Below, in pieces: positions 16,172 to 25,340 of a stretch of DNA of 64,000 bases. The DNA is taken from contig NZ_JAEMHL010000003.1 of the NCBI RefSeq assembly GCF_016458305.1, positions 1 through 64,000 on the forward strand, read 5' to 3'. The stretch is from Geomonas anaerohicana (lineage in GTDB: Bacteria > Desulfobacterota > Desulfuromonadia > Geobacterales > Geobacteraceae). The stretch's first letter is position 1, and every line of letters begins with the position of its first letter. The notes beneath the pieces were generated by a model. It ran no database searches, had not been told where the DNA came from, and saw only the letters and a program-made list of their open reading frames with translations. Made by a program: the position numbers and the translations under genes.

Positions 16172-18706
16172 CTAGAAGCGTTCGAAGTCGTTGTGGTCCA
16201 GGCTCAGCGCCACTCCCTTGTCGATGGCGGCCTGCTTGCCGCGCGCTTTGGTGCTGACCTTGGCTTCTGAAGCCGCATAGGTCATCGCCGCGGCTTTGCG
16301 CCCGTTGTGCCGCTTCATCCCCTCCGGAACCCGACCTGCATGGCCGTCGTTGTCCCTGACCTGGAAGAAGGAGACCGTGCTCTGCAACTGGGCGGCTTGG
16401 GAGGAGAGTTCCTCGGCGGTCGAGGACATCTCTTCGGCCACCGTCGCGTTCTTCTGGATCACCTGGTCCAGCACCTGTATCGCCTGGTTGATCTGCTGGG
16501 CACCGCCGTCCTGCTCCTTGCTGGCGGCGCTGATCTCCTGGACCAGTTCCGCCGTTCTTTGGATGTTGGGCAGGATCTCACCCAGGAGAGCTTCCGCCTT
16601 TTCGGCGATTTCGACACTCGAAGTGGAGAGTGTGGAGATCTCCCCAGCCGCCTTCTGGCTCCGCTCGGCGAGCTTTCTCACCTCGGCTGCCACCACCGCG
16701 AAGCCCTTGCCGTGCTCCCCGGCGCGCGCCGCCTCGATGGCGGCATTGAGCGCCAGCATGTTGGTCTGCCGCGCGATCTCCTCGACGATGGAAATCTTGC
16801 CTGCAATCTCCTTCATGGCCGCGAGTGTCTCGGCCACCGCCTTGCCTCCCTCCTGCGCGTCCAGCGCCGACTTCACGGCGATCTTCTCGGTCTGCATCGC
16901 GTTGTCCGCCGTCTGCCTGATGTTGGCGCTCATCTCCTCCATGGAACTCGACGCCTGCTCGGCCGAAGCCGCCTGCTCGGTGGCCCCCTGCGAGGTGTTT
17001 TCAGCGTTCTCGGCCAACTCCTTGCTCCCCAGCGTCACGTTGTCCGCCGCCTGTTTCACGTCGAGGACCACGTCCGAGAGCTTTTGCACCATCGCCGCCA
17101 GGTCCTTGAGCAGTTCGTCCTTCTCGGAGCGCGGCGTCACCTCGACGCCCAGGTTGCCGTCGGCGATTTCCTTGGTGATGCCGATGACCCGATCCATGGC
17201 AAGCTTTACGCTCTTCAGGCTGTCGTTGATGCGTGTGAAGTCGGAGTGGGCCTCCCTTGTGTGCTGGTCCGGCTGCGCGATGGCGAAATCGAGGTCCAGG
17301 TCCCCCTGCGCGAGGAGGTGGAGGTTCAACGCCATTCTTTCGATCTCGGCCTTGGTGTAATCGCGGTTCCTGATGATCGCCGTCAGGTCCTGGACCACCT
17401 CCACGTAGCCGATCTTCTCCCCCTTGCGGTTCATCAGGTAGGTGGTGTCCTGCTTGCATCCGGAGCCGCACCAGTCGAAGTAGCTCTCCGGCACTCCCCG
17501 ATGCAGCTGCTTGATCCCGCACCCTTCCGTGTTGCAGATATTGGCGGCCGCGTTGCTGCAGGGAAGCCCCAGCGCGGTGCGCCGGTCCCTGATGCGCCCT
17601 TCTTTCACCAGCAGCGCCTCGAACGGTTTGTTGAGGAAGGTCCAGTTCATGTCGTTGTCGGTGACGTGGATCGGGAAGGGGACCGCATCTATGATCGCCT
17701 CGTACCAGTCGTTTTTCTCCACCACCACGTCCAGGGTGCGGTTCACCCCGTCCACGATGGCCCGGTATTCGCCCTGGTGCTTGGAAGCGTCGGAGCGGGT
17801 CTGGAAGTTGCCGGCGAGGGCCGCGTTGACGAGCGTCTCGGTGTCCACGATCATGGCCCCCACGGCGTCCTTGACCCTGGAGAGGCTGTCGTTGATCTTG
17901 ACGAAATTGTCACGCGCCTCCACGGTGTGCTGGTCCGCTTCCGCCACCTTCAGGTCGAGGTCAAGATTGCCCAGCGCGAGTTTGGTTAGGTTTGCGGCCA
18001 TGCGCTCCACCTCGGCCTGGGTGTAGTCCCGGTTCCTGATGATCGCGGTGAGGTCGGTCACCGTCTCGACGTAGCCGATGCGCTCTCCCTTGCTGTTCAG
18101 GAGGTAGGCAGTGTCCTGCTTGCATTCCGAGCCGCACCAGGTGAAGAAGCTCTCGTTCACGCCCTTGTTGAGCTGTTTGATGCCGCACCCTTCGTTGTTG
18201 CAGATGTTGGCGGCCGCGTTGCTGCATGCATGCCCGACGGCGGAATCGCGGTCCTTGATGCGCCCCTCGCGCACCAGCAGCGTCTCGAACGGCTTGTTCA
18301 TGAAGGTCCAGTTCATGTCGTTGTCGGTGACGTGCACCGGGAACGGAACCGCGTCGATGATGGCGCGGAACCAGTCGTTCTTCTCGGTGAGGCGATCACG
18401 CTCCTCCTCGAATTCCCTCGTCATGGTCTCCACGGTCCGCGTGCTGTTCTCCGCGAGCCGGTCACGCTCTCCTTCGAACTCCCTGGTCATCGTCTCGACC
18501 GTTTTGGAGTTTTGCTCCAAGAGGCGGTTTCGTTCCGCTTCAACGGTGCGCGCCAGGTGCCAGCCTAGGGCGAGGGTGAGGGCGAATGCCACGGCACCGG
18601 CACCAAAGCCCAATGACGTCGAACCACGCCCCGTCGCGAGACAGCCCGAGGCACCCAGGATCGCCGCAGCAGTGAAAGAAATCAATACCTTTACCTTGAG
18701 TTTCAT
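16172..18706 (-). CDS. Methyl-accepting chemotaxis protein with duplicated Cys-rich PAS modules
   Basis: About 844 residues from the ATG at 18706, with GGAAGG upstream (an ATG three codons earlier is possible). Two membrane helices (about 6-24 and 33-50) leave almost no periplasmic loop, so sensing is probably cytoplasmic. A coiled coil with a repeated unit ([10 protein letters not shown] twice) leads to PAS module 1 (about 108-235) and a near-copy, module 2 (about 330-460). Each carries conserved cysteines: [18 protein letters not shown] and WCGS.CKQDT. HAMP-like segments follow each PAS. The signalling domain holds the hairpin tip [31 protein letters not shown]. The cysteines suggest a metal, heme or redox ligand. 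It would feed a CheA/CheW array; no che genes are in the window. Confidence 0.9.
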   Translation of the reverse strand: MKLKVKVLISFTAAAILGASGCLATGRGSTSLGFGAGAVAFALTLALGWHLARTVEAERNRLLEQNSKTVETMTREFEGERDRLAENSTRTVETMTREFEEERDRLTEKNDWFRAIIDAVPFPVHVTDNDMNWTFMNKPFETLLVREGRIKDRDSAVGHACSNAAANICNNEGCGIKQLNKGVNESFFTWCGSECKQDTAYLLNSKGERIGYVETVTDLTAIIRNRDYTQAEVERMAANLTKLALGNLDLDLKVAEADQHTVEARDNFVKINDSLSRVKDAVGAMIVDTETLVNAALAGNFQTRSDASKHQGEYRAIVDGVNRTLDVVVEKNDWYEAIIDAVPFPIHVTDNDMNWTFLNKPFEALLVKEGRIRDRRTALGLPCSNAAANICNTEGCGIKQLHRGVPESYFDWCGSGCKQDTTYLMNRKGEKIGYVEVVQDLTAIIRNRDYTKAEIERMALNLHLLAQGDLDLDFAIAQPDQHTREAHSDFTRINDSLKSVKLAMDRVIGITKEIADGNLGVEVTPRSEKDELLKDLAAMVQKLSDVVLDVKQAADNVTLGSKELAENAENTSQGATEQAASAEQASSSMEEMSANIRQTADNAMQTEKIAVKSALDAQEGGKAVAETLAAMKEIAGKISIVEEIARQTNMLALNAAIEAARAGEHGKGFAVVAAEVRKLAERSQKAAGEISTLSTSSVEIAEKAEALLGEILPNIQRTAELVQEISAASKEQDGGAQQINQAIQVLDQVIQKNATVAEEMSSTAEELSSQAAQLQSTVSFFQVRDNDGHAGRVPEGMKRHNGRKAAAMTYAASEAKVSTKARGKQAAIDKGVALSLDHNDFERF

Positions 18707-19170
18707 CTTTTCCATCCTTCCTGTCCTTGTATCTGGTTTAGTGATGGCGTCGCCTCGACGCGTTGATGTGTGGCTCCCGGCACGACGGAAGAGGCGAGGC
18801 CGCCGGCGTCGTGTTCGAGAGGGTGTCTTGATAAGTTTTGGCACCATCCCGAAGTGATTTGAAGCTGCTTTCGGCGGGGCGCCGAATAAATGAAGGGGAA
18901 AACGATTAGCTCAGCTGAATATGGAAAGGGCGGGAAAGAGTGAGGAGTGTATTTGGCTGTATAAGGCGAGGAATAAATTGAGAAAAAAAGTATACACAAT
19001 CGAAATTGTAAGACATTATTTTTCTGTTACTTATCCTGTAAACGGTAAAGGTGACACGCTACTTTTCCATTTCCAGTCTCACGGTTCTTACTAAAGTAAC
19101 CAGGTCCACTTTTACTTGTAAAGGACACTACCCTCAGTAGTTCAGCCTCCACGTACCGCTTCAACCATTG

Positions 19171-19240
19171 TGCATGCCGTCCACGAAGCGCCGCCCGAGG
19201 CCTGACGTCCCCCTTTGCAAAGGGGGACAGGGGGGATTTG
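19171..19240. repeat. Dispersed palindromic repeat, copy 2
   Basis: TGCATGCCGTCCACGAAGCG followed by the palindrome CCCCCTTTGCAAAGGGGG and ACAGGGGGGATTTG. Order and sequence match 9788-9859. A fragment GGGGGACAGGGGGG also occurs at about 32931. Confidence 0.75.
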
Positions 19241-19335
19241 CCCGCCCCGCGGTGCCATTTTTTCTCTCCGCTACGCAGTCAACGAGTCATGGAACGCGAT
19301 CAACAAGTCATTGGCGAAGGAGGCCGGGAGAGGGG

Positions 19336-19361
19336 AGGCAGGGGCGGTAATGCCCCTGCCT
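19336..19361. terminator. Terminator-like hairpin after the C39-like peptidase gene
   Basis: AGGCAGGGGC (19336-19345) and GCCCCTGCCT (19352-19361) form a perfect 10-bp stem with a 6-base loop, 22 bases beyond the minus-strand stop. A TTT follows on the plus strand; the minus strand has no T run. Confidence 0.6.
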
Positions 19362-19383
19362 TTAACGAATGGAAGGTGTATCG

Positions 19384-21108
19384 CTAGGGGATGTCGCCGA
19401 CCGCCTTATTGTTCGTCTCGTCTGTTTCCGTTATGACGTTGGCAGGGTCGATCACGCCGATCAGGTAGAGGTTCCCTGGGTCCTTTGTTCCGGTTGCGTA
19501 ACGGAGTGAAGTTGCCTTGCTCGCGCCTGCCGCGATGCTTGTGACCTTATAGGTTCCGATAAACGTATCCTCGCCCGACAGGGTCTGGTCGTTAGAGAGA
19601 TAGAGCTTCACCATTACATTGGCGGCGCTTGCGGTACCAATGTTGAAGGTGGTAAACGTGCCGGAGACGGAGAAGCTGCCGCGTTTTTGTGTCTTGGTCA
19701 CCTTGGACCATGCCCCGTAGAGGTCAGGGAGCAGGTTCACTCCGCGGCCGGTGATGGAGACGGTTGTCGTTCCGTCGGGATCGTTGGAGGGGATCACCAG
19801 GGAAGCGGACTGGGGTCCTTCAGCGCTCGGGGTGAAGCTTACCTGGACGGTGCAGTTCGCGGAAGGCGATACGGTCACCCCGGAACAGTTGTCCGTTGCC
19901 ACCTTGAAGTCGGCGGCTCCTGAGAGCGCGAGCGTGCCCACGACAAGGGGAGCGGTTCCGGTATTGGCAACGGTGAACGTCTGGCTGGTGGTGGTATTAA
20001 GGCTGCGGCTGTTAAAATCATACGGGCTCGGCGAGACGGATAGGTTGGGAGTGCCGGTCGTGGAGGCAAGGTTCACGATGCTCACACCCCAAAGGGCCAT
20101 CCCGGAGTAGCTTCCCCCCCACGTCATGCTGTGGGTGCTGTTGTCCCAGGTGTCGTGGAGGTGCACCGTGTTGGGATCCTCGTAGCCAACCCCGACGATG
20201 GAATGCCCTTCCAGGTTGAGGAGTACGGGGCGCCCGGCGTCGATCTCGCCTTTGTACTGGGCAAACGAGAAACCACCCGCATGTACGTTGTCGGTCATCT
20301 GGGTGTAGCAATCGGTGACGGTGTAACCCCGCGCCTCGTAAAAGAGCTTCCTTCCGTAGGTGCCGTCCAGCCTCGCTACGCTGCTCCCCATTGCGGAACA
20401 GGTCAGTGGCGTCGCCGCGTCTATGTAGTAGAACGAGGTAGAACCGTCGACGTTGTTGTAGGCGGACTGGCTTGTCTTCATGTAGTCCCCAACCGAGTCG
20501 CCCCACGTATGTTCCGTCCATGTTCCGACGTAGGGGTCCTTGAGGTTGCTCAGGTAGGAGATCCAGTAGTCATCGATGGAGCCCCGGGTGGTTCTGCCGT
20601 CGATCCCCATGTGGGACGCGATGAGCGGATTGTTGGGGTACACGTCACCGGTTTTGTCGGTCCATTGTCCCCAGGCGGAATCTTCTGTGAGCGGGACGAC
20701 GCCGCCGCCGGTCGGGCCCGTATAGATATTCGGGTATCCGGTACGGTCGTAGTACCCGGCGATCATGGAGCCGGAAACGGCGGAACAGCCGAAGACCCAC
20801 TGGAAAGCAGGCACTTCCACCAGCGAGTTAATCCCCGCAGCAGGCATGGGTGCCGGCAGGGAGCTCGTCGCGCGGGTGTGATAGCCGTAGGGAGGTTTGG
20901 GCGGGCCGTTTATGTCGGCCCGCTGCAGCACGCTGTCGTCGCTGTAGAGGGTGGCCTGGGTGCTGAAGTAGGGATTGATCCGTTTCAAGGGGCCTTGCGC
21001 TACGGGAACCTTGTCCGCGGGAGGTTGGGCGTAGACGGTAAGGGGGAAGAGGGTGGCAAGGAGCGACATTGCTACCAAAGAGCAGAATGCTGTCAACGGT
21101 CTTTTCAT
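19384..21108 (-). CDS. Secreted C39-like cysteine peptidase with choice-of-anchor D and CARDB domains
   Basis: A 574-residue protein. The ATG at 21108 has GGAGGG upstream and opens a signal peptide cut near residue 27 (VYA/Q). The papain-like core has Gln103 and Cys108 (FQWVFGCSAVSG), His302 (LEGHSIVGVGY) and Asp319 (HDTWDN), the residue set of C39-like peptidases. After about residue 345 comes an ASPM/Hydin-type choice-of-anchor D domain (LSVSPSPYDFNSRSL to VSITGRGV). A CARDB-like domain (LPDLYGAWSKV to ETDETNNKAVGD) ends the protein. It is therefore an exported peptidase with two binding modules. No transporter or precursor lies nearby, so its target is unknown. Confidence 0.82.
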   Translation of the reverse strand: MKRPLTAFCSLVAMSLLATLFPLTVYAQPPADKVPVAQGPLKRINPYFSTQATLYSDDSVLQRADINGPPKPPYGYHTRATSSLPAPMPAAGINSLVEVPAFQWVFGCSAVSGSMIAGYYDRTGYPNIYTGPTGGGVVPLTEDSAWGQWTDKTGDVYPNNPLIASHMGIDGRTTRGSIDDYWISYLSNLKDPYVGTWTEHTWGDSVGDYMKTSQSAYNNVDGSTSFYYIDAATPLTCSAMGSSVARLDGTYGRKLFYEARGYTVTDCYTQMTDNVHAGGFSFAQYKGEIDAGRPVLLNLEGHSIVGVGYEDPNTVHLHDTWDNSTHSMTWGGSYSGMALWGVSIVNLASTTGTPNLSVSPSPYDFNSRSLNTTTSQTFTVANTGTAPLVVGTLALSGAADFKVATDNCSGVTVSPSANCTVQVSFTPSAEGPQSASLVIPSNDPDGTTTVSITGRGVNLLPDLYGAWSKVTKTQKRGSFSVSGTFTTFNIGTASAANVMVKLYLSNDQTLSGEDTFIGTYKVTSIAAGASKATSLRYATGTKDPGNLYLIGVIDPANVITETDETNNKAVGDIP

Positions 21109-21331
21109 AGACGTTCCCTCCATTCGCGTTAATGGCAGTTCTGTATGGTGCCCGGGCACTATGCCGACGGGTGCTGTGTGGATTCTATCAGCAATCTGAA
21201 AGGAAACAGTGCGTTAGTAGATAACGTCGGGACCCGGACGAAATGTCACATCGAGCAGTATCGCTTGGGATTGAGGTGGGTGAGTCTGGTGGCCTTTGCG
21301 AAGGGGAGACAGAGGGGCCTCTACGCGATGG

Positions 21332-23110
21332 TCACGGCCTTGCCCTCTTTCGATACCAGGCCGGGAGCAGCATGACAGCAGCAATGAGCGCCGCACCTGC
21401 AAAGAGCGCCGGTGAAGCCTTTCCCTTGAGCAATTGCGGCAAGGAACTGGAGAATACGATGAAGGCTATGCAGGCCGGCAGCATGAACAGAAAGCTGGCA
21501 GTGACATAATGCCAGTACGGGATCCTGGTCAGGCCGAAGGCGTAGTTGAGCAAGTTGAAAGGGAAGAGGGGGACCAGCCGGGTAACGGCGACGATCTTCC
21601 ATCCCTGTTCAGCGACCTTCCGGTCAAGGTTCTGCCACATCTCCCCGCTCAGCCTTGCTGCCACCCAGTCCCTTGCCAGATACCTCGCCACCAGGAACGA
21701 CGCAGAGGCTCCCAAGGTGGCCCCGGTTATGGCGTAGATGACTCCCCACAGGGGGCCGAACAGCAAGCCCGCAGCGATGGCCATAGGCAGGCCGGGCAGA
21801 AATAGCACCGGCGTGATGCCGTACAGGAGGATGAAGATCACCGGAGCCAGTATCTCGTGCCCCTGGAGCATCTGCTTGAGAGTTGCCGGATCGCAGACCT
21901 GGTTCCCTCCGGCCAGCCGAAACAGCAACGCCGCTGCGGCTATCACCAGCACCATGGTAGCGGCCTTTACGCGTTTCGTGGTTTCAATTGCCACCTCTTT
22001 TCCTCCTCGTTCCCGCATTACCGCGAAATGTCCCCTGTTGCGAAATCTGCGTTTCAGTGCCAGCCGGTTCAGATAGGTGAAGGGAGCCCGCGACACCTTC
22101 GACCTGCCGGCCTTGGCGAGTTCCGGCGACAACCAGAGGTCGAGCGCATGCATCGTCGTCGTCTTGCCGCGGTAGGTTTCCGCGCATGCCGCGCAGTACG
22201 TTACCATCGCTCTTCCCGCCGCTTCGGCGGCGCGAGATGCGGCTGCATCCTCGAGCGCATTCGGGAGTACGAAGTTCACTCCGCCGCCGCGTCCGCAGCA
22301 CTGGGTCCTTTGCCGCGCATGCTTCATCTCCTCCACGTGCAGTCCTCGGTGCGCAACAAGTTGCCGGACTGCGTCCTGCATCGACTTCATCCCCCTCGAC
22401 ACGCACGGGTCGTGGATTACCACGCAGGGGGACCCGCTATCGGGGATGGCGCCCGGTATGCCGGCCAAGACCTCGTAGACTGTCTCCACCTTGAAGTGGC
22501 CACCGTACTCACTGAAGATCCGGTGACAGTTGGGGCAAGCCACCAGCACCTTTTTAATCCCTTTTTCCAGCAGATAGTCCGTGATCTCCTTGAACGAGGT
22601 GTCGAAATGCTCCTTTCTGCCCAGGCTGTGCGATGGCTTCAGGCAGCAGTCGAGTACGATGCCTAGTTCGGGAAGCGTCCGCCTCAACTCCTCGTACACC
22701 TTCCACACCACGCCCGGGCGGGAGCCGGGGAGGGCGCAACCCGGAAAAAAGATGGCGCTGCAGCTCTCCGGCAACCCGTAGAAGGTGAAGGCGCGCGAGG
22801 TGCCTCTTCGTTCATAGGCGATCAGTGGAGCGTGTCGCGGGTCGTCAGCCCCCTTTGCTTGCCGCACTTCCCGCCGACGCTCAAGAAAAAAAGCGGCGGG
22901 GTCGATCCCAACTGGGCAGACTGCGGTGCAGAGCCCGCAAAGTGTGCATTGGAAAGGATCGTACTCCGCTTCTCCACTTGCCAATTCCTTGGGGGTTCCG
23001 GCTCGCTGCAGGAAACCACATTCCTTCACACAGATATTGCACCCGGTGCAACGGCCGACATTGCCGGCGGTTGCACTCGTTGCCACGGGTGTCTGGTCAG
23101 TTACTGCCAT
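21332..23110 (-). CDS. Fusion of a heterodisulfide-reductase-type iron-sulfur protein with a VTT (TVP38/DedA-like) membrane domain
   Basis: A 592-residue protein. Two 4Fe-4S ferredoxin motifs are present (Cys21, 24, 27, 31 and Cys55, 58, 61, 65). Two CCG domains follow, with DCCLKPSH and QCCGRGGG, as in GlpC, HdrB and LutA. From about residue 385 the protein is a VTT membrane domain with LFLPGLPMAIAAGLLFGPLWG and VAVTRLVPLFPFNLLNYAFGL, both typical of the TVP38/TMEM64 family. Fusion places a redox module on the cytoplasmic face of a membrane protein. It is 52 bases downstream of a rhodanese gene, which suggests a sulfur- or selenium-related redox function. The fusion is continuous, with no frameshift. 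Confidence 0.85.
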   Translation of the reverse strand: MAVTDQTPVATSATAGNVGRCTGCNICVKECGFLQRAGTPKELASGEAEYDPFQCTLCGLCTAVCPVGIDPAAFFLERRREVRQAKGADDPRHAPLIAYERRGTSRAFTFYGLPESCSAIFFPGCALPGSRPGVVWKVYEELRRTLPELGIVLDCCLKPSHSLGRKEHFDTSFKEITDYLLEKGIKKVLVACPNCHRIFSEYGGHFKVETVYEVLAGIPGAIPDSGSPCVVIHDPCVSRGMKSMQDAVRQLVAHRGLHVEEMKHARQRTQCCGRGGGVNFVLPNALEDAAASRAAEAAGRAMVTYCAACAETYRGKTTTMHALDLWLSPELAKAGRSKVSRAPFTYLNRLALKRRFRNRGHFAVMRERGGKEVAIETTKRVKAATMVLVIAAAALLFRLAGGNQVCDPATLKQMLQGHEILAPVIFILLYGITPVLFLPGLPMAIAAGLLFGPLWGVIYAITGATLGASASFLVARYLARDWVAARLSGEMWQNLDRKVAEQGWKIVAVTRLVPLFPFNLLNYAFGLTRIPYWHYVTASFLFMLPACIAFIVFSSSLPQLLKGKASPALFAGAALIAAVMLLPAWYRKRARP

Positions 23111-23162
23111 TAGCTGTTCCGAGGGTGGGGAGGAGACTCCCCACCGCAGTTGAGATGGATGA

Positions 23163-24137
23163 TCAGGGAATTGCCGCTACGGTAGGCGCAGTGCTGCAAC
23201 CGGTGACGATCGGGAGGGAAGGATCCTTGGACCAGCCGATCCAGGAACTGTCGTAGTTGTGCAGTTTGTCCAGGGACCAGCCCAGGAGATAAAAAGTAAA
23301 GAGTGCCTGCGTGGAGCGCACCCCGGACTGGCAGAAGAAGTACTGCTCCTTTTTGGGATCCGCTCCGAGTTTTTTCAGGGTGGCGGCAGCCTCCTCAGCC
23401 GAAACCCACTCAGCTTTGTTGGCTTTCTGCTTGAAGAGCTCCCAGTTGGCGAATTTCCCCCACGGGATGCGTCCTTTACGATGGGCTCCTTTTTTCAGTT
23501 CTTCGCCGCAGAATTCCTTCTGTTCACGGTCGTCCCAAAGCTGCCCCTTGGGCGAGTCTTTGAGCGCCACTATCTCCGGGGTGTCGACCCTCAAGCGGGG
23601 ATAGGTGACTTTGGCAATGAAGTTGCCGCCATGGCGCTTCTCAGGGGCCAGGAAGTCGGTGTCGTATCCCGCGTCTTTCCAGGCCTTGGTCCCGCCGTCC
23701 AGAACCCTTACGTCGGTTTTACCGTAATAGAAAAAGGCCCACCAAAGCCGCGTCGCATCGTACTTGGCGTCGTAGACGACGACCTTCGAGTTTTTGTTGA
23801 TGCCGAGTTGCCTTGTCAGTTTTGTGAACCCTTCGGCATTGATGAGGTTACCGGTGATGCCGTTTTGAGTCTCGGCCGGAGCTTCGTAGTCAGGACGATC
23901 CACCATGAACGAACCGGGAATATGGCCGACGCGGTACTCAAGTTCGTTTTCGGCCGCAAGGATGATCAGGTTGGGATCCTTGGAGTCGACGAGGTGCTTC
24001 AACTCGGCTGCCGTGATCAGCGCGTTGCCCCGGGCATAGCCCTTATACCCCTGCTTCGTCCCCGATGCATACGCCCCTGTGGATAGTAACAATAACATCG
24101 CAATAGTCAAGAAAAGCCTGGCTGCGGACCCTTTCAT
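23163..24137 (-). CDS. Exported two-domain rhodanese (sulfurtransferase)
   Basis: A 324-residue protein with a strong GGAGG site and a signal peptide (about residues 1-25, ending GAYAS). Two rhodanese domains follow. The first lacks the catalytic Cys (VVYDAKYDATRLWW has Asp at that site). The second has the active loop YFFCQSGVRSTQ. This is the usual one-active, one-inactive layout of thiosulfate or 3-mercaptopyruvate sulfurtransferases. Export to the periplasm and linkage to the iron-sulfur/VTT fusion downstream suggest transfer of sulfane sulfur, or selenium, to an envelope redox pathway. The substrate is not fixed by sequence. Confidence 0.88.
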   Translation of the reverse strand: MKGSAARLFLTIAMLLLLSTGAYASGTKQGYKGYARGNALITAAELKHLVDSKDPNLIILAAENELEYRVGHIPGSFMVDRPDYEAPAETQNGITGNLINAEGFTKLTRQLGINKNSKVVVYDAKYDATRLWWAFFYYGKTDVRVLDGGTKAWKDAGYDTDFLAPEKRHGGNFIAKVTYPRLRVDTPEIVALKDSPKGQLWDDREQKEFCGEELKKGAHRKGRIPWGKFANWELFKQKANKAEWVSAEEAAATLKKLGADPKKEQYFFCQSGVRSTQALFTFYLLGWSLDKLHNYDSSWIGWSKDPSLPIVTGCSTAPTVAAIP

Positions 24138-24364
24138 TTTACAACCTCCATAGTAAAGTAATTCGTGACGACATCACTAACTAAAAAAGTCGTAAAAATC
24201 AAGGAGAATTGTCAAAGTGCAAAGCTAAAGTAATGACTCTTGGAATTCATGCGTGGGTAAGAGAGGTAAAAGTGCGATCCAGGGAGCGTGTTCCTCTCTT
24301 CGTGAACGGTGTATGGGCAAAACAGAAGAGGTCTTTGCCTGTTCCTGTCCATGCACCGCTGCTC

Positions 24365-24700
24365 CTACCAGGGGAAAGGGGGGCTTGGCGCGTTTTGCCT
24401 CCGTTTCTCATCCGGGTCATGTTTCCCGACAAGGTTCGCCATGCCCCGAAGCAGGCTCATCTGGAAGATGGATTCATTGCGGGCCGTCTCCAGTACCCCT
24501 TCCTTGTCGCGGGCGCCATCCAAAAACTCATGGTAGATGCTGAGGTGTTGATTATGGGTTGCCTGTATCTTCTCCAGGTTGGGCAACAGGCTGTAGATCT
24601 TTTCCAGGATGGATGGGTCATTACTCAAAAGGGTGAGGAGGTCGCCGTTTGCGCGGATAACTTCCTCGTCCTTTGCCCCGCCTTTACGATTTCTTCCCAT
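24365..24700 (-). CDS. Hypothetical helical protein
   Basis: A 111-residue protein from the ATG at 24700, which has GGGAGGCC upstream; the frame stays open further upstream but without a site. It is charged and helical (RANGDLLTLLSNDPSILEKIYSLL...). No signal peptide or known motif was seen. It lies downstream of the promoter-hairpin element at 24930-25024. A comparable arrangement precedes the unrelated-looking protein at 41682-42038. Function unknown. Confidence 0.5.
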   Translation of the reverse strand: MGRNRKGGAKDEEVIRANGDLLTLLSNDPSILEKIYSLLPNLEKIQATHNQHLSIYHEFLDGARDKEGVLETARNESIFQMSLLRGMANLVGKHDPDEKRRQNAPSPPFPW

Positions 24701-24929
24701 GTTGTCGGCCTCCCTTAGTAGATTGGACTGCTCCAATGCATTAGCGGTTGCAAGGCGCATTGCAAGAACATCGGAAGTCGGGCTTTCTCGAGATCGAGGC
24801 GGCAGCAGGGGGGCAGCAAATGGCTTGAGCGGCCCCTCATCCGCCTTACGCTGAGCATCTGTGGGGGGGGGCGCTGTAAAGCTTTTGTGGGGTTGTTGGA
24901 GTTGGTTTCGCTGCGAGGAGATTGAGGGG

Positions 24930-25024
24930 GCAGAAAGCAAAGCCCCCTGCCAAACTTCAGCAGGGGGCTTTTACTACACAAACCAAGGAGGCTTCTATCT
25001 ATCACAAGCTTTTTCTAATGTAAA
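24930..25024 (-). ncRNA. Candidate short RNA or attenuated leader, copy 1
   Basis: On the minus strand a promoter TTTACA (25024-25019), 17-base spacer, TAGATA (25001-24996) would start RNA near 24989. About 20 bases on comes a 12-bp hairpin (24939-24950 with 24960-24971) followed by TTTGCTTTC, a rho-independent-like terminator. The product would be about 55-60 bases. The same promoter spacing and the shared block GTGTAGTARAAGCCCCCT recur at 42145. The rest of 24701-25340 has no other recognised feature. Confidence 0.5.
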
Positions 25025-25340
25025 CAAAAATTAACGGTGCTGTTGTCTTTTAACCACAGCTTTCTGAAGAACAGGATGTTCCCTGTTTGGTGATGCACGT
25101 AGAGGCAGATACTGATACTGACAAGGGATCGTGGGACTACCGATTTTTCGATGATTGCTGTACCAAGCCTTTGTGGTTTACTTTACAAACCCGTGCCGTC
25201 GACAGAGACCGGCGACTGTTGCGTGGGCTTACAAGCAGCGGGGGAATCGAGGCGAGCACAAGAAGAGTGCCCGCGCCATGCGAGACGGCCGCCGGTGGCA
25301 CGTAAAAGTAGCCTCTACCAGCGTAGCGAGGAAGACAGGT

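Larger units (their letters stand above)
18707..19383. other. AT-rich intergenic region upstream of the chemoreceptor gene
   Basis: 677 bases with no convincing gene. It contains the second dispersed palindromic repeat (19171-19240) and the hairpin at 19336-19361. The part from 19030 to 19140 has scattered GTAAAGG and ACTTT motifs but no clear operator. Confidence 0.5.

Noticed and set aside
16307..17989. 560-residue plus-strand frame over the chemoreceptor gene
   Set aside because: Antisense shadow of a highly conserved MCP gene; composition only reflects codon bias.
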